Shown piece after piece: positions 46,420-55,572 of a stretch of DNA of 64,000 nucleotides. The position numbers and the translations under genes were made by a program. The stretch's first letter is position 1, and the number at the start of each line of letters is the position of its first letter. The stretch is from Chitinophagaceae bacterium (GTDB taxonomy: Bacteria > Bacteroidota > Bacteroidia > Chitinophagales > Chitinophagaceae). The notes beneath the pieces were generated by a model. That model was given only the letters and a program-made list of their open reading frames with translations, did not search any database and was not told the origin of the DNA. Location of the stretch: contig CANCVE010000005.1 of the NCBI GenBank assembly GCA_947381435.1, positions 33,474-97,473 on the forward strand, written 5' to 3'.

Positions 46420-48312
46420 TTACTGGTAGGCAAAGTTTTGAATAACCCCGCCTCTATTTTCATTAATAAAATTGTTTGGATAAGGTAATAGCTCTTTTGC
46501 ATTTTGGACATACCGACTTACATAACCACTATTTATGTCGAACAAATACGATGAAGCAAGTATTCCATTGGTGTAAGTGCCGGCATCTTTTCTCCAAGGA
46601 ACCCTTACTGGATATGCTGCAGGAGCAGAAGTAACGGAACTTTTCTTGAAGAATGCAGCATTAGGCCCCCCTCCATTCATTTTTAGGGTAGCCGACTCAT
46701 TAGCACAAGAGCCATTACTAAATGCAGTATCAACTGCATATACATAATCTGGATAATTACTATAAGGATTGCCATCTGTGGGAGAACCAATTGCAAACTG
46801 TGCAATTTTCCTTTTCGTTTCGGCAATTTTGGTGTCGAGCAAATTCCATCTTATCAAGTCATATTTTCTAATTCCTTCACCTCCAAACTCTAAGAGTCTT
46901 TCTTTTACAATGGCATTAAAGAATCCGTCATGATCTGTTGGGGTAGTTGGTATTGGGTTACTACCATAAGCTCTCTGTTGAACCTTTTGCAATGCGGAAA
47001 GAGGGGAAATGGAACCACTGAAATCTTGTAATTCATTGGCTGCTTCAGCATACATTAACAAAACATCAGCATACCGGATAATTGGCCAGTTTATGCCATA
47101 CGTGCTAGTAATAGAGGCATTGAAGCCTGTCCATGATTTTCTGAATTTGCCAATATTCATCGAAGCAGCACCGGTTACTATTTTTTGGTTATGTGTTTTA
47201 GTTGCATCAGTTTGTACTTTAAAATACGACAGTGTAACTTCTCTTCTTGAATCGATGCCCAAGGTATCAAACTCATAAAAGTACGTTGGCACTGCTGCTA
47301 AATCTCCTCCGTCTGTACCCCAAGATGGCGTGCCTACAAAATTTAATCCATTCAAGCTACCCAAGTTACTATCATTTACCTGACCGAACATCGCCACTTC
47401 AAACATTAGTTCATACGTATCATCGTATCTGGTAGAGGTATGCAGGGACTTAAATATGTTTTCATAAACAGGATTCAATCCATGTTTGCCAGAATTAATA
47501 ATATCCAAACATTCATCAAAGGCTATCTTGTAATAAGTAAGATAGTCGGCCCTGCGTTCCATTCTTCTTGTATCATTTCTTAATGAATAACCTCCTCTAG
47601 CCAAAGCTATACGAGCCCTTAATCCTTTAATAGCCCCCTTTGTTATACGAAAATCCCCATAAGTTGGAATAGCATCTCTCCATGGAACTAAATCTTCTGC
47701 TAATTTCAAATCGCTTAAAATTCGGTCATAGGTACTATCTCTATTTACATTTCCAGAAAAGTTTGAAGGTCTATCAGCAGCAGGAATAAAAGATGCTGGC
47801 ACATCGCCCCAATGCCTAATCAATTCGTAATAAAATTGAGCACGAAGCGTCAGCGCTTCTCCGTAGTACATTGCCAATGCTTGTTTTTGTGCAGCCGTTC
47901 CATTATTATACAATTTAGATGCTGGTATATACTTACAAGCAATATTTGCTCTCTCTATACCATTATATAATTGCACCATTACATTGTAAAGCACCGTACT
48001 TTCTTTGCCAGCACCAAAATTTGCAATTGCATAAGTAGCAGATGGGTCAAAAGAAGAACTTGATTTGTATGTAAATTCATCTGAACCCAACGGGAAATAA
48101 ATAGAGAGTTGTCTGCCATAACCACTTGGCCCAGTTAAATCTGTGTAAATGCCCACAACCTGGCTATTGGTATAGTTTACATCTTCAAAAGTTTCTGCCA
48201 GGCTAAGATTAGAAGGAGACTTGTAGTCCAAATATTTATTACATGAGCCTAAGGCAAGTGTTACAATAGCAACAGGCACCATTAATAAACATTTATAATT
48301 CATATTTTTCAT
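46420..48312 (-). CDS. SusD/RagB-type outer-membrane glycan-binding lipoprotein
   Basis: 630 residues. The signal peptide ends in a lipobox (LGSC, Cys24). The characteristic N-terminal region (LDYKSPSNLSLAETFEDVN), the TPR-like helical pairs (ALTLRAQFYYELIRHWGDVP, ARIALARGGYSLR) and the C-terminal conserved part (ERLLEFGGEGIRKYDLIRWN) are all present. It forms the lid over the SusC channel and binds oligosaccharides at the surface, handing them to the transporter. It lies 21 bases after SusC. The substrate is judged from the locus, not from this sequence: a pectic oligosaccharide is likely. Confidence 0.95.
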   Translation of the reverse strand: MKNMNYKCLLMVPVAIVTLALGSCNKYLDYKSPSNLSLAETFEDVNYTNSQVVGIYTDLTGPSGYGRQLSIYFPLGSDEFTYKSSSSFDPSATYAIANFGAGKESTVLYNVMVQLYNGIERANIACKYIPASKLYNNGTAAQKQALAMYYGEALTLRAQFYYELIRHWGDVPASFIPAADRPSNFSGNVNRDSTYDRILSDLKLAEDLVPWRDAIPTYGDFRITKGAIKGLRARIALARGGYSLRNDTRRMERRADYLTYYKIAFDECLDIINSGKHGLNPVYENIFKSLHTSTRYDDTYELMFEVAMFGQVNDSNLGSLNGLNFVGTPSWGTDGGDLAAVPTYFYEFDTLGIDSRREVTLSYFKVQTDATKTHNQKIVTGAASMNIGKFRKSWTGFNASITSTYGINWPIIRYADVLLMYAEAANELQDFSGSISPLSALQKVQQRAYGSNPIPTTPTDHDGFFNAIVKERLLEFGGEGIRKYDLIRWNLLDTKIAETKRKIAQFAIGSPTDGNPYSNYPDYVYAVDTAFSNGSCANESATLKMNGGGPNAAFFKKSSVTSAPAAYPVRVPWRKDAGTYTNGILASSYLFDINSGYVSRYVQNAKELLPYPNNFINENRGGVIQNFAYQ

Positions 48313-48333
48313 TGCGAGTGATTTAGAGAATAA

Positions 48334-51300
48334 TTAAAATATAACATTCAACCCTATTAAATAATACCTATTTCTAGGATACGCAGAATAATCTACGCCA
48401 GGCGTTAGTGGGTTGTTTCGAGTACTTGCTTCGGGATCAAATCCTGTATAATTTGTAAACGTATATAAATTATTCACTGTGGCATAAACACGGAAGGTGC
48501 TAAAAGGCGTACGTTGTAGTATTTTTTTAGGTAGTGTGTACCCGAAACTAACATTCGTAATTCTTAAAAATGAACCGTCTTCAATTGCATCCGACCTTAG
48601 AACATAGTTTCCTCTTGTAGGAGCATACGTTTTAGCATTTTTGTTGGCAGCGGCTATTTGATCCCAATCATACATGAAGTTACCGTTAGCATCAAAGGTT
48701 TTCCATCTATTTGCAACTTTTGAAAGCATATTATTACCTGTTGCCTTATAGGCAGATGTATATTCTATACTATTAGCATTGTAGGTTTTACTTCCATAGG
48801 AGAAATTGATAAATACGCCCAAATCGAAGCCTTTGAATGTAAATTGGTTATTGAGGCCACCAAAAAACAAAGGTTGATTGTTGCCTAGTACAGATCTATC
48901 ATTTGGACCAACTATTGAATCTGTTTTGCTATCACCCAACTTCTTCAATTTCATTACTCCTGGAATAACCTTTTGCGCCAAAATTGAAGATGCGTCTGCA
49001 ACACCTTGTTTAAGTACCCACTTACTTGTTGCAGGGTTAGAACGAACCTTATCAAAATCATCTAACGTATAAAAACCATCAGAAATGTACCCAAAGTACT
49101 GGCCAACTGGAGATCCCACTTGAACTAGAAAGTCTTCACCATTAGTACCCCATCCTGAGGATACATAATATTTTTGGACACCGCCTTGTAATTCAACAAT
49201 CGTATTTTTATTAAATGAAATATTAAAACTAGCATTATATCCAAAGTTCTTTTTTCTAATAACACTTCCGTTTAACTGTAGCTCTATTCCTTCATTCTTA
49301 GTTTTCCCGACATTTTGAAATTGAGTGGTATAACCCGTTTGTTGAGGGATATTACTGTTTAACAAAAGATCGTTAGTATGGTTAATATAACCATCAATAG
49401 AGGCAGAAAGCCTACCATGAAAAAGCTCCATATCAAAACCAAGGTTCCTAGAAATTATAGTTTCCCATTTTAAATTTTTATTAGCTAAATATGGAGAATA
49501 AAGCCCCGAATACATTGAAGCATCTCCTACTGCATATCCTGCACTTGTAACACTATTAGTAAATTGGGTTTCAAATAAATTATTGCCACTTACTCTATTA
49601 TTTCCTGCAGAACCATAGCTCATCCTCATTTTTAGGTAGCCTAACCATTTTAGTTCTAGTTTCTGCATAAATCGCTCATCGCTCATTTTCCAAGAGAACT
49701 GTGCAGAAGGAAATGTTCCTACATTATGGCTTTCAAAAAACTTACTAGAGCCGTCTCTTCTAATTGCCAAGTTGAAGTTATACTTACCTTTTAGTGAATA
49801 CATGGCACGAGCAAAAATGGAAATAAGCCTATCACCTGAAACATTACTTACTGGTGCTGCCTGAATGGCTCCTGCAGGGGGATTGGCTTGTTGAACATTA
49901 GCAAATGCTTGATCTGGAGATACAGCAGATGGAAAATATCTAATTGTTTGATCATAACTAGTTGCATCATTCATTATTGTTTCTTCACCAATCAATATGT
50001 CTAGCGTTTTAGAAGAAGAGCTTAATGGTCTATAGTTAATAGTATTGGTGTTACTCAAGGTATTTACGCCAGCATTACTCAAAGTAATAAAAGGCATATT
50101 GGCATAAATGCTATTTGTACTTGCTACTTGGAAGTTTGTTAACCCTTGAAAAGAATTTACTTTTTTATCTGAAATTGTATAACCCAATACACTGCTAAAT
50201 GTTAGTTTTGGTATTATTGTATACGTTAATGTTCCACTAGTAAACAATACTTTAGTTGTGTTATATTTTACTGCATTTAAAGCTGCAGCTAATGGATTAC
50301 TCAAATTAATACTCAAGTCGTAAGCATCACTGGCATCTACGTCTTCTACATTTATTAACCCATTATACGGTTGAAATCTCACAATGTTTTTTAGTGTATT
50401 GTTGGCCGAAGAACCCGTACTAGATGTTCCTGCACCATTGATAGTTTGTTGACTATACCGTACGTTTAAACCAACTTTTAAATCATTCGAGATTTTATTT
50501 TCAAATCTGAAACTTCCAAGTGTTCTTTTTAGCCCAGAATTTACCATTATCCCATTCTCAGTATAATTATTTATAGTGGCATAATAGTTAGTTCCTTCTC
50601 CACCACCACTCATAGAAAGTACTTGTGAACTAGAGGCTGCATTTCTACCAAAAACTCTGCTTTGCCAGTCTACCATCGGAACACTCTTATAAATATCTAA
50701 ATCACTATATGCACCATACTTTTTTGTAAATGCGTTCGCAGTATCTATTAATTCATACCCATTATAATGCAAGTGTGTAAGCTCATATTGATATTGCACA
50801 AAGTCGTAAGGATTCATTACGCTTATTTCGCTTGTAATCTTTCTTTTTCCAGCATAAGTATTAAAACTAATAGTGGGCCGTCCTTTTTTACCTGCTTTTG
50901 TAGTAATCAATACCACACCATTTGCACCTCTTGCTCCGTATATAGAGGTAGATGCCACATCTTTCAGAACGTCAATCGTTTTAATTTCATCGGGAGAAAG
51001 AATAGAAAGTGCATTTTCCAATTGAACACCATCTACTATGTATAAAGGTGAATTATCCTGCGTTAATGATGTGCCACCACGCACCGTAATTTTTATATCA
51101 GCACCTGGCGCCCCCTCACTAGTTGTAACAGAAACGCCTGCCAGCTTGCCTGCCAATGCTTCTGCAACTGATCCAACCGGAAAATCTTTTAAATCCTTTT
51201 CTGAAATTGATGAAATTGATCCTGCTAGCTTTGTTTTAGCAACACTACTGTATCCAATGTTTACTACCACTACTTCATCTAAAGTTTTGTTTTCGTCATC

Positions 51301-51588
51301 TTCTAAAGTAATTGTCACATCAGTCTCTGTGGTAATACTGATTGCTTGAGATTTGTATCCAAGATGCGTTGCAATTAAAGTGACTTTTCCTTTGCCCGGC
51401 ACATTCAATTTAAACTTTCCGTTCTTGTCGGTTTGTCCACCAACGGTTGTTCCCATGAATTTTAAACTAACACTCTCCAATGGAATATTAGCTTTTGTAA
51501 CTACTTTACCCGTTAGTATTCTTTGCTGTGCCCATCCGCTGATAAAAAAGGACATAAGTATCACAATAGATAGCAATCGTTTTTTCAT
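48334..51588 (-). CDS. SusC/RagA-type TonB-dependent outer-membrane transporter
   Basis: 1084 residues. A signal peptide (about 1-20) leads to a carboxypeptidase-D regulatory-like beta domain (LTGKVVTKANIPLESVSLKF, about 25-100). The TonB-box region lies near DEVVVVNIGYSSVAK, and the plug domain holds AEALAGKLAGVSVTTSEGAP and VRGGTSLTQDNSPLYIVDGV. The large beta-barrel follows, ending in PRNRYYLIGLNVIF. It takes up oligosaccharides that are too large for porins, driven by TonB, with SusD as partner. It is first gene of the operon, with a candidate promoter just upstream. No anti-sigma or hybrid regulator is seen near it in this window. Confidence 0.96.
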   Translation of the reverse strand: MKKRLLSIVILMSFFISGWAQQRILTGKVVTKANIPLESVSLKFMGTTVGGQTDKNGKFKLNVPGKGKVTLIATHLGYKSQAISITTETDVTITLEDDENKTLDEVVVVNIGYSSVAKTKLAGSISSISEKDLKDFPVGSVAEALAGKLAGVSVTTSEGAPGADIKITVRGGTSLTQDNSPLYIVDGVQLENALSILSPDEIKTIDVLKDVASTSIYGARGANGVVLITTKAGKKGRPTISFNTYAGKRKITSEISVMNPYDFVQYQYELTHLHYNGYELIDTANAFTKKYGAYSDLDIYKSVPMVDWQSRVFGRNAASSSQVLSMSGGGEGTNYYATINNYTENGIMVNSGLKRTLGSFRFENKISNDLKVGLNVRYSQQTINGAGTSSTGSSANNTLKNIVRFQPYNGLINVEDVDASDAYDLSINLSNPLAAALNAVKYNTTKVLFTSGTLTYTIIPKLTFSSVLGYTISDKKVNSFQGLTNFQVASTNSIYANMPFITLSNAGVNTLSNTNTINYRPLSSSSKTLDILIGEETIMNDATSYDQTIRYFPSAVSPDQAFANVQQANPPAGAIQAAPVSNVSGDRLISIFARAMYSLKGKYNFNLAIRRDGSSKFFESHNVGTFPSAQFSWKMSDERFMQKLELKWLGYLKMRMSYGSAGNNRVSGNNLFETQFTNSVTSAGYAVGDASMYSGLYSPYLANKNLKWETIISRNLGFDMELFHGRLSASIDGYINHTNDLLLNSNIPQQTGYTTQFQNVGKTKNEGIELQLNGSVIRKKNFGYNASFNISFNKNTIVELQGGVQKYYVSSGWGTNGEDFLVQVGSPVGQYFGYISDGFYTLDDFDKVRSNPATSKWVLKQGVADASSILAQKVIPGVMKLKKLGDSKTDSIVGPNDRSVLGNNQPLFFGGLNNQFTFKGFDLGVFINFSYGSKTYNANSIEYTSAYKATGNNMLSKVANRWKTFDANGNFMYDWDQIAAANKNAKTYAPTRGNYVLRSDAIEDGSFLRITNVSFGYTLPKKILQRTPFSTFRVYATVNNLYTFTNYTGFDPEASTRNNPLTPGVDYSAYPRNRYYLIGLNVIF

Positions 51589-51600
51589 GTATGTTCTTTT

Positions 51601-51630
51601 TAAACGTATTTATTTGTTCAATTTAACCAA
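51601..51630 (-). promoter_or_regulatory. Candidate promoter for the SusC operon
   Basis: Minus strand TACGTTTA (51601-51608) matches TAnnTTTG in seven of eight positions, and TTG (51628-51630) lies exactly 19 bases upstream. It stands only 13 bases before the SusC ATG, so the leader would be a few bases long. Weak. Confidence 0.35.
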
Positions 51631-51795
51631 CCTTAATTGGCAATGGTTATTATTTTGCCATGAGAAAAAATTGAACTCACGGCTAATGCCTAGTATAACC
51701 CTAATTTATAGTTTGTAGGATACCCTTTAACTCTTGTAAGATACGCGCACAAAAGTTCGGACTCGAATATTGATAACCTTTACAAGGTAAAAAAA

Positions 51796-51835
51796 TAGGC
51801 TTAACAACATCGATCAAAGGATGCTGTTAAGCCTA
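51796..51835 (-). terminator. Intrinsic terminator after the pectinesterase gene
   Basis: An 11-base perfect stem (TAGGCTTAACA with TGTTAAGCCTA), extended inside by further pairs, starts 11 bases after the pectinesterase stop. A run of T follows on the minus strand. It separates this gene from the SusC operon. Confidence 0.88.
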
Positions 51836-51845
51836 AAACTATACA

Positions 51846-54746
51846 TTAATCTTTGTTGAATTGTTGTGTACTAACGTCTCCATTTTCCGCTCTAACAACG
51901 AATAAGTATTGTCCTTTTGCTAATTTAGAAACAGCTACTTTCTTTAAAGATGCTCCTTTTTCTAAAGAAACATCCAATACTTTCTTACCTGCTAAAGTCA
52001 AAATTTCAGCGTGTTTACTGCTTGAAGCATCATTCACTGTAACAGTCAATTCGCTCTTTACAGGGTTAGGATAAATACTGTAAAGCGCTATTGCCTTTGT
52101 AGCAACACTCACTTTAAGTATTTTGCTATATACAAACTTTCCATCTCTGTCAGTCATTTTCAAACGATAATAGGCAGTACCTTTTTGTGCAGCATTATCT
52201 ATTGCGCTGTAGCTATTTAACCCAACACTATTAGTTGATTTTACAGTAGAAAGAAGTGAGAAATTAATACCATCATTACTTTTTTCAACATAGAAAAAGC
52301 TGGTAGCAATTTCATTCGAAGTTGACCAACTTAACGTTGTTGCTCCTTGTTTGTTAGTAGCAGCAAAAGATAAAAGATTTAGAGGTAATACAACTTCGGT
52401 AGGGTGTCCCTTAATAATTACATTCTTTAAATAAGCATACCGTGGAGTATTTGTAGAACCTACTCCATAATACAATCTGATAGTAAGTGTATCTTTTGGA
52501 TTTATTATAATACTAGAATCAGCCAAAAAGCGTAAAGTAGAATCATTGTTTCCAGCAAGTTTGCTAACGGCTGCAGGAAAAGCATAGGCACCGTAATTTG
52601 TAGCAGGCAATCCTAAACCAGTAGTGCCAATACCACTAGAAATATCGGCTGAATCATTTACAAAACCAGATTTTGAATACTGCACAGCAACAGAACCATT
52701 AAATGTACTTTGAACGCTTGTACTGAATACAATAGAATCTATCCTTATTTGATGTGAAGAATCAGCTACCACAGAGAATTGATAATAGCAACCCCTATTT
52801 AAAGTTGCAGGCACAGACCATTTTCCTACTGTTGCATCATTTGCAAACCCGATACCTTTAGCAGAATAAGCTGGTGTTGCAGCACTCAACATGCTACTGA
52901 ATGTTGGTACAGAAGGAACAATTCCTGCAGCACGAACAGAAGCCTTATCATCGCTAGAGGCAGTGAGAGGCCATTGAATTAAAGTGTATGAATCGTGCAA
53001 TAATGGTATTGAAAGCATGGTTCCTTTTACTCTTAGTGGAACTGTATTTCCGCCCACTGTACTATGATATATAGAATCTATGTAAACACCGGGTGTTTTT
53101 CCATTTATCCTAACAAAAACTGTTGTGGCAGGGAGTGCATTTCCAGTAGGCACAATCACTAAAGGATTATCGTGTGTATACCAAGTTGTGGTAGTATCGA
53201 GTGTAACTTCAAATGGAACTGGTGGCGTAACTATTACATTGTTAATTAGGTTTGAACCAGAAAGTTGGTAAGTAGACGGATCAGATGGCACATCAACACC
53301 TTGAATAATATTGCTTAAATTGCCTGATGCTACTAGTTTTGGAGTACTGCTTATAACACCAGTATCAGACGTTATGCTTGTTAGACCAGATTTTGAAGCC
53401 TTGATTAAATAATAAAAGTTTGTACCTGCAGCTGGTAACGAACTATCTGTATAACTAAAATTGCAAGCAGTATCTTCTTTACTTAAGAATGAACTTACAA
53501 AACTATAGTTCTTGCCATCGGCACTCTTATACAAATCGCAGGTTACATCTGGCATTGGAAAAGTGATATTCCAAGTAACACTTGTGTTGTTGCCAGACTT
53601 TCTTGCCAATAAATTAGAAATAGAAATTTCTGGAACAAAAGGTTTAGCAGCTATAACCGGCCAACTAGCAACCGGGTTCCAAGGACGTAATGGAATTGTA
53701 TCTGCATTTAAAAATACTGTATCGTTATTATAATATTTGGCTGCTTCAGAAGCAGATAATTGGTAAGACCAACTTATACGTTTAGAAACATCCACTGCAG
53801 AAGCATCATAGTGTGTAGAATTATATTCAGCATACAAAACGGTAGCAGGGGTTGTATTTGCATCAAATACTGACCATCCCACTGCACTAATATTACTTCC
53901 CATTGATGTGTTTAAAAAGACAGTCTTATTATAGGTTCCACCAGAACCACTTTGCCATGGACGACCAAGTGTATAGTTTGTAGAACCTCTATTTTTAGAC
54001 AGTTTACAATCTCTAAATACATAGCCATATCCAGACCTGGCCTTTGTATTAGCTGCCGTAACGTATCCGCCAGTACCCTTATCAAGTCTTGTACGAGGGT
54101 AAATAACACAAGTGTCAAAAATTACAGTAGCATCACCAAAGATGAAATCTGTATTACCATCTATATAACAGTTTTTAAAATAATTTCTTTTACCTGCACC
54201 ACCGCCTGCAAAAAGAGTATCCTGACCTCCATTAAATCTGCAATTGTAAAAAACAACCCTATCTGCCGAAACGTTCAGTGCTAATGCTTGTGGGCCATCG
54301 CCAGGAGCGGGAGGTATTGCATTTGCATCAACACCATAACCAGTTGCGTTTTCAATTGATAGATTCATTAACATACAATCTGATGCCGAAACAAAAACGG
54401 TTGCCGAAGTAGACGTTCCATAAGTGCTACCTGCAGGGTTCGGTTTACCGGAATAATTATCATACGAGATAATTGTTTCAGCCATACTCTCTCCTATCAA
54501 CTGAATAAATGGTTTTGAACTAGGAATAGTTACTACTTCGCGGTATTTACCTTTCTTAATAAAAATTACATAGGGGGTAGTCTGACCAGAAGGTGCAGCA
54601 TTTATTGCCGCCTGAATAGTAGTAAAACTGCCCGACCCATTTACGTCAACAACAGTGTTGTATTGACTGTAAGCCGTCGTTCCCATTAGTAAAATGAGGC
54701 AGAAAGAATAAAATACTTTTTTTGACAAACAAGCAAAATACGTCAT
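51846..54746 (-). CDS. T9SS-exported pectinesterase (CE8)
   Basis: 966 residues. A signal peptide (about 1-27) is followed by the CE8 beta-helix (30-340): QGDTLF-equivalent GGQDTLF (D176, acid), GNTDFIFGDA (D200, nucleophile) and LGRPW (260-264, R262) are all present, with the expected spacing. Beyond it come fibronectin-type and beta-sandwich domains (about 375-880) and a C-terminal T9SS sorting domain (SIYPNPVKSELTVTVND to QYLFVVRAENGDV). It removes methyl esters from homogalacturonan, outside the cell, which readies pectin for lyases and hydrolases. Its own transcription unit, ahead of the SusC operon and on the same strand, with a terminator after it. Confidence 0.93.
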   Translation of the reverse strand: MTYFACLSKKVFYSFCLILLMGTTAYSQYNTVVDVNGSGSFTTIQAAINAAPSGQTTPYVIFIKKGKYREVVTIPSSKPFIQLIGESMAETIISYDNYSGKPNPAGSTYGTSTSATVFVSASDCMLMNLSIENATGYGVDANAIPPAPGDGPQALALNVSADRVVFYNCRFNGGQDTLFAGGGAGKRNYFKNCYIDGNTDFIFGDATVIFDTCVIYPRTRLDKGTGGYVTAANTKARSGYGYVFRDCKLSKNRGSTNYTLGRPWQSGSGGTYNKTVFLNTSMGSNISAVGWSVFDANTTPATVLYAEYNSTHYDASAVDVSKRISWSYQLSASEAAKYYNNDTVFLNADTIPLRPWNPVASWPVIAAKPFVPEISISNLLARKSGNNTSVTWNITFPMPDVTCDLYKSADGKNYSFVSSFLSKEDTACNFSYTDSSLPAAGTNFYYLIKASKSGLTSITSDTGVISSTPKLVASGNLSNIIQGVDVPSDPSTYQLSGSNLINNVIVTPPVPFEVTLDTTTTWYTHDNPLVIVPTGNALPATTVFVRINGKTPGVYIDSIYHSTVGGNTVPLRVKGTMLSIPLLHDSYTLIQWPLTASSDDKASVRAAGIVPSVPTFSSMLSAATPAYSAKGIGFANDATVGKWSVPATLNRGCYYQFSVVADSSHQIRIDSIVFSTSVQSTFNGSVAVQYSKSGFVNDSADISSGIGTTGLGLPATNYGAYAFPAAVSKLAGNNDSTLRFLADSSIIINPKDTLTIRLYYGVGSTNTPRYAYLKNVIIKGHPTEVVLPLNLLSFAATNKQGATTLSWSTSNEIATSFFYVEKSNDGINFSLLSTVKSTNSVGLNSYSAIDNAAQKGTAYYRLKMTDRDGKFVYSKILKVSVATKAIALYSIYPNPVKSELTVTVNDASSSKHAEILTLAGKKVLDVSLEKGASLKKVAVSKLAKGQYLFVVRAENGDVSTQQFNKD

Positions 54747-55086
54747 AGTGAAAGTTTTAAATTGATTATTGAAAAGTTTATTTGATCCTAAATATTTGCA
54801 TTTAAGTAATCAATTAGCAGTGTTTGAAGATGAAGCAATCTTGTGCAAAGAACACGTTTTTTTATCAAGGCAAAATCATTTTATTATCAACTAATATTAT
54901 TTTTCTATTTTTTACCATTATAGTTAATTGTTAATATTAATATGGTTGTAAAATTAATAGGCAAACTATTATATCTGTCATGTACTATCCTGTAATTATA
55001 TCTAAGAATTAATTTTGATCAAACATATTTCCATTTTATCCTCGCAAATGCAAGCTAAAACCACTCAATTTATATTTGATACCCAA

Positions 55087-55315
55087 TTGCCGCAAGCTTG
55101 GTCTTCGAAGACGCAACTAAAAGCCACCTACTTTAAGGCATAATCCTCGAATAAATAGCAATAATTCCCCAAGTTCGGCCTTTGGTCATCGAGGCTAATG
55201 GGAGTATCTTCTTGATTTATACCTTTATTTTCTTATAAATGACATATTACTTCTAAAATCACTCCCGGTTATTCATTGAAATGTCTCGCGTCTTCGAAGA
55301 CCAAGCTTGCGGCAA
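55087..55315. repeat. Segment bounded by a perfect 28-base inverted repeat
   Basis: The stretch 55087-55114 (TTGCCGCAAGCTTGGTCTTC and eight further bases) is exactly inverted at 55288-55315. Each arm contains the 12-base palindrome GTCTTCGAAGAC. The 173 bases between the arms hold no recognised gene. The element sits in the 826-base gap between the helicase gene and the pectinesterase gene; the parts 54747-55086 and 55316-55442 hold no recognised gene. Confidence 0.8.
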
Positions 55316-55442
55316 CCTGCTTTCAAATTAAAACTACTCGAATTTGGCTTTAATCGGGTAGCTTTTAAGTTTAGTTTTAAGCCAAATTACGCAGTAGAGT
55401 CTATCGCATAATTTGGGTTAAAGGGAGATTTTAATCTATTAA

Positions 55443-55473
55443 ATAGAAAAAGGGCGAGAAGCCCTTTTCTATT
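55443..55473 (-). terminator. Intrinsic terminator after the SNF2 helicase gene
   Basis: Near-perfect arms (AATAGAAAAAGGGC with GCCCTTTTCTATT) around a small loop, about 100 bases after the helicase stop. It can act in both directions. Confidence 0.8.
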
Positions 55474-55572
55474 ATTCTATAAATTATTTAATTTGAAAAA
55501 GCAATTTGCACTAACATTAGGATTACTACAAACCAAAAATATTGTAATAAAATTTACAACAATTAAAAGCGA

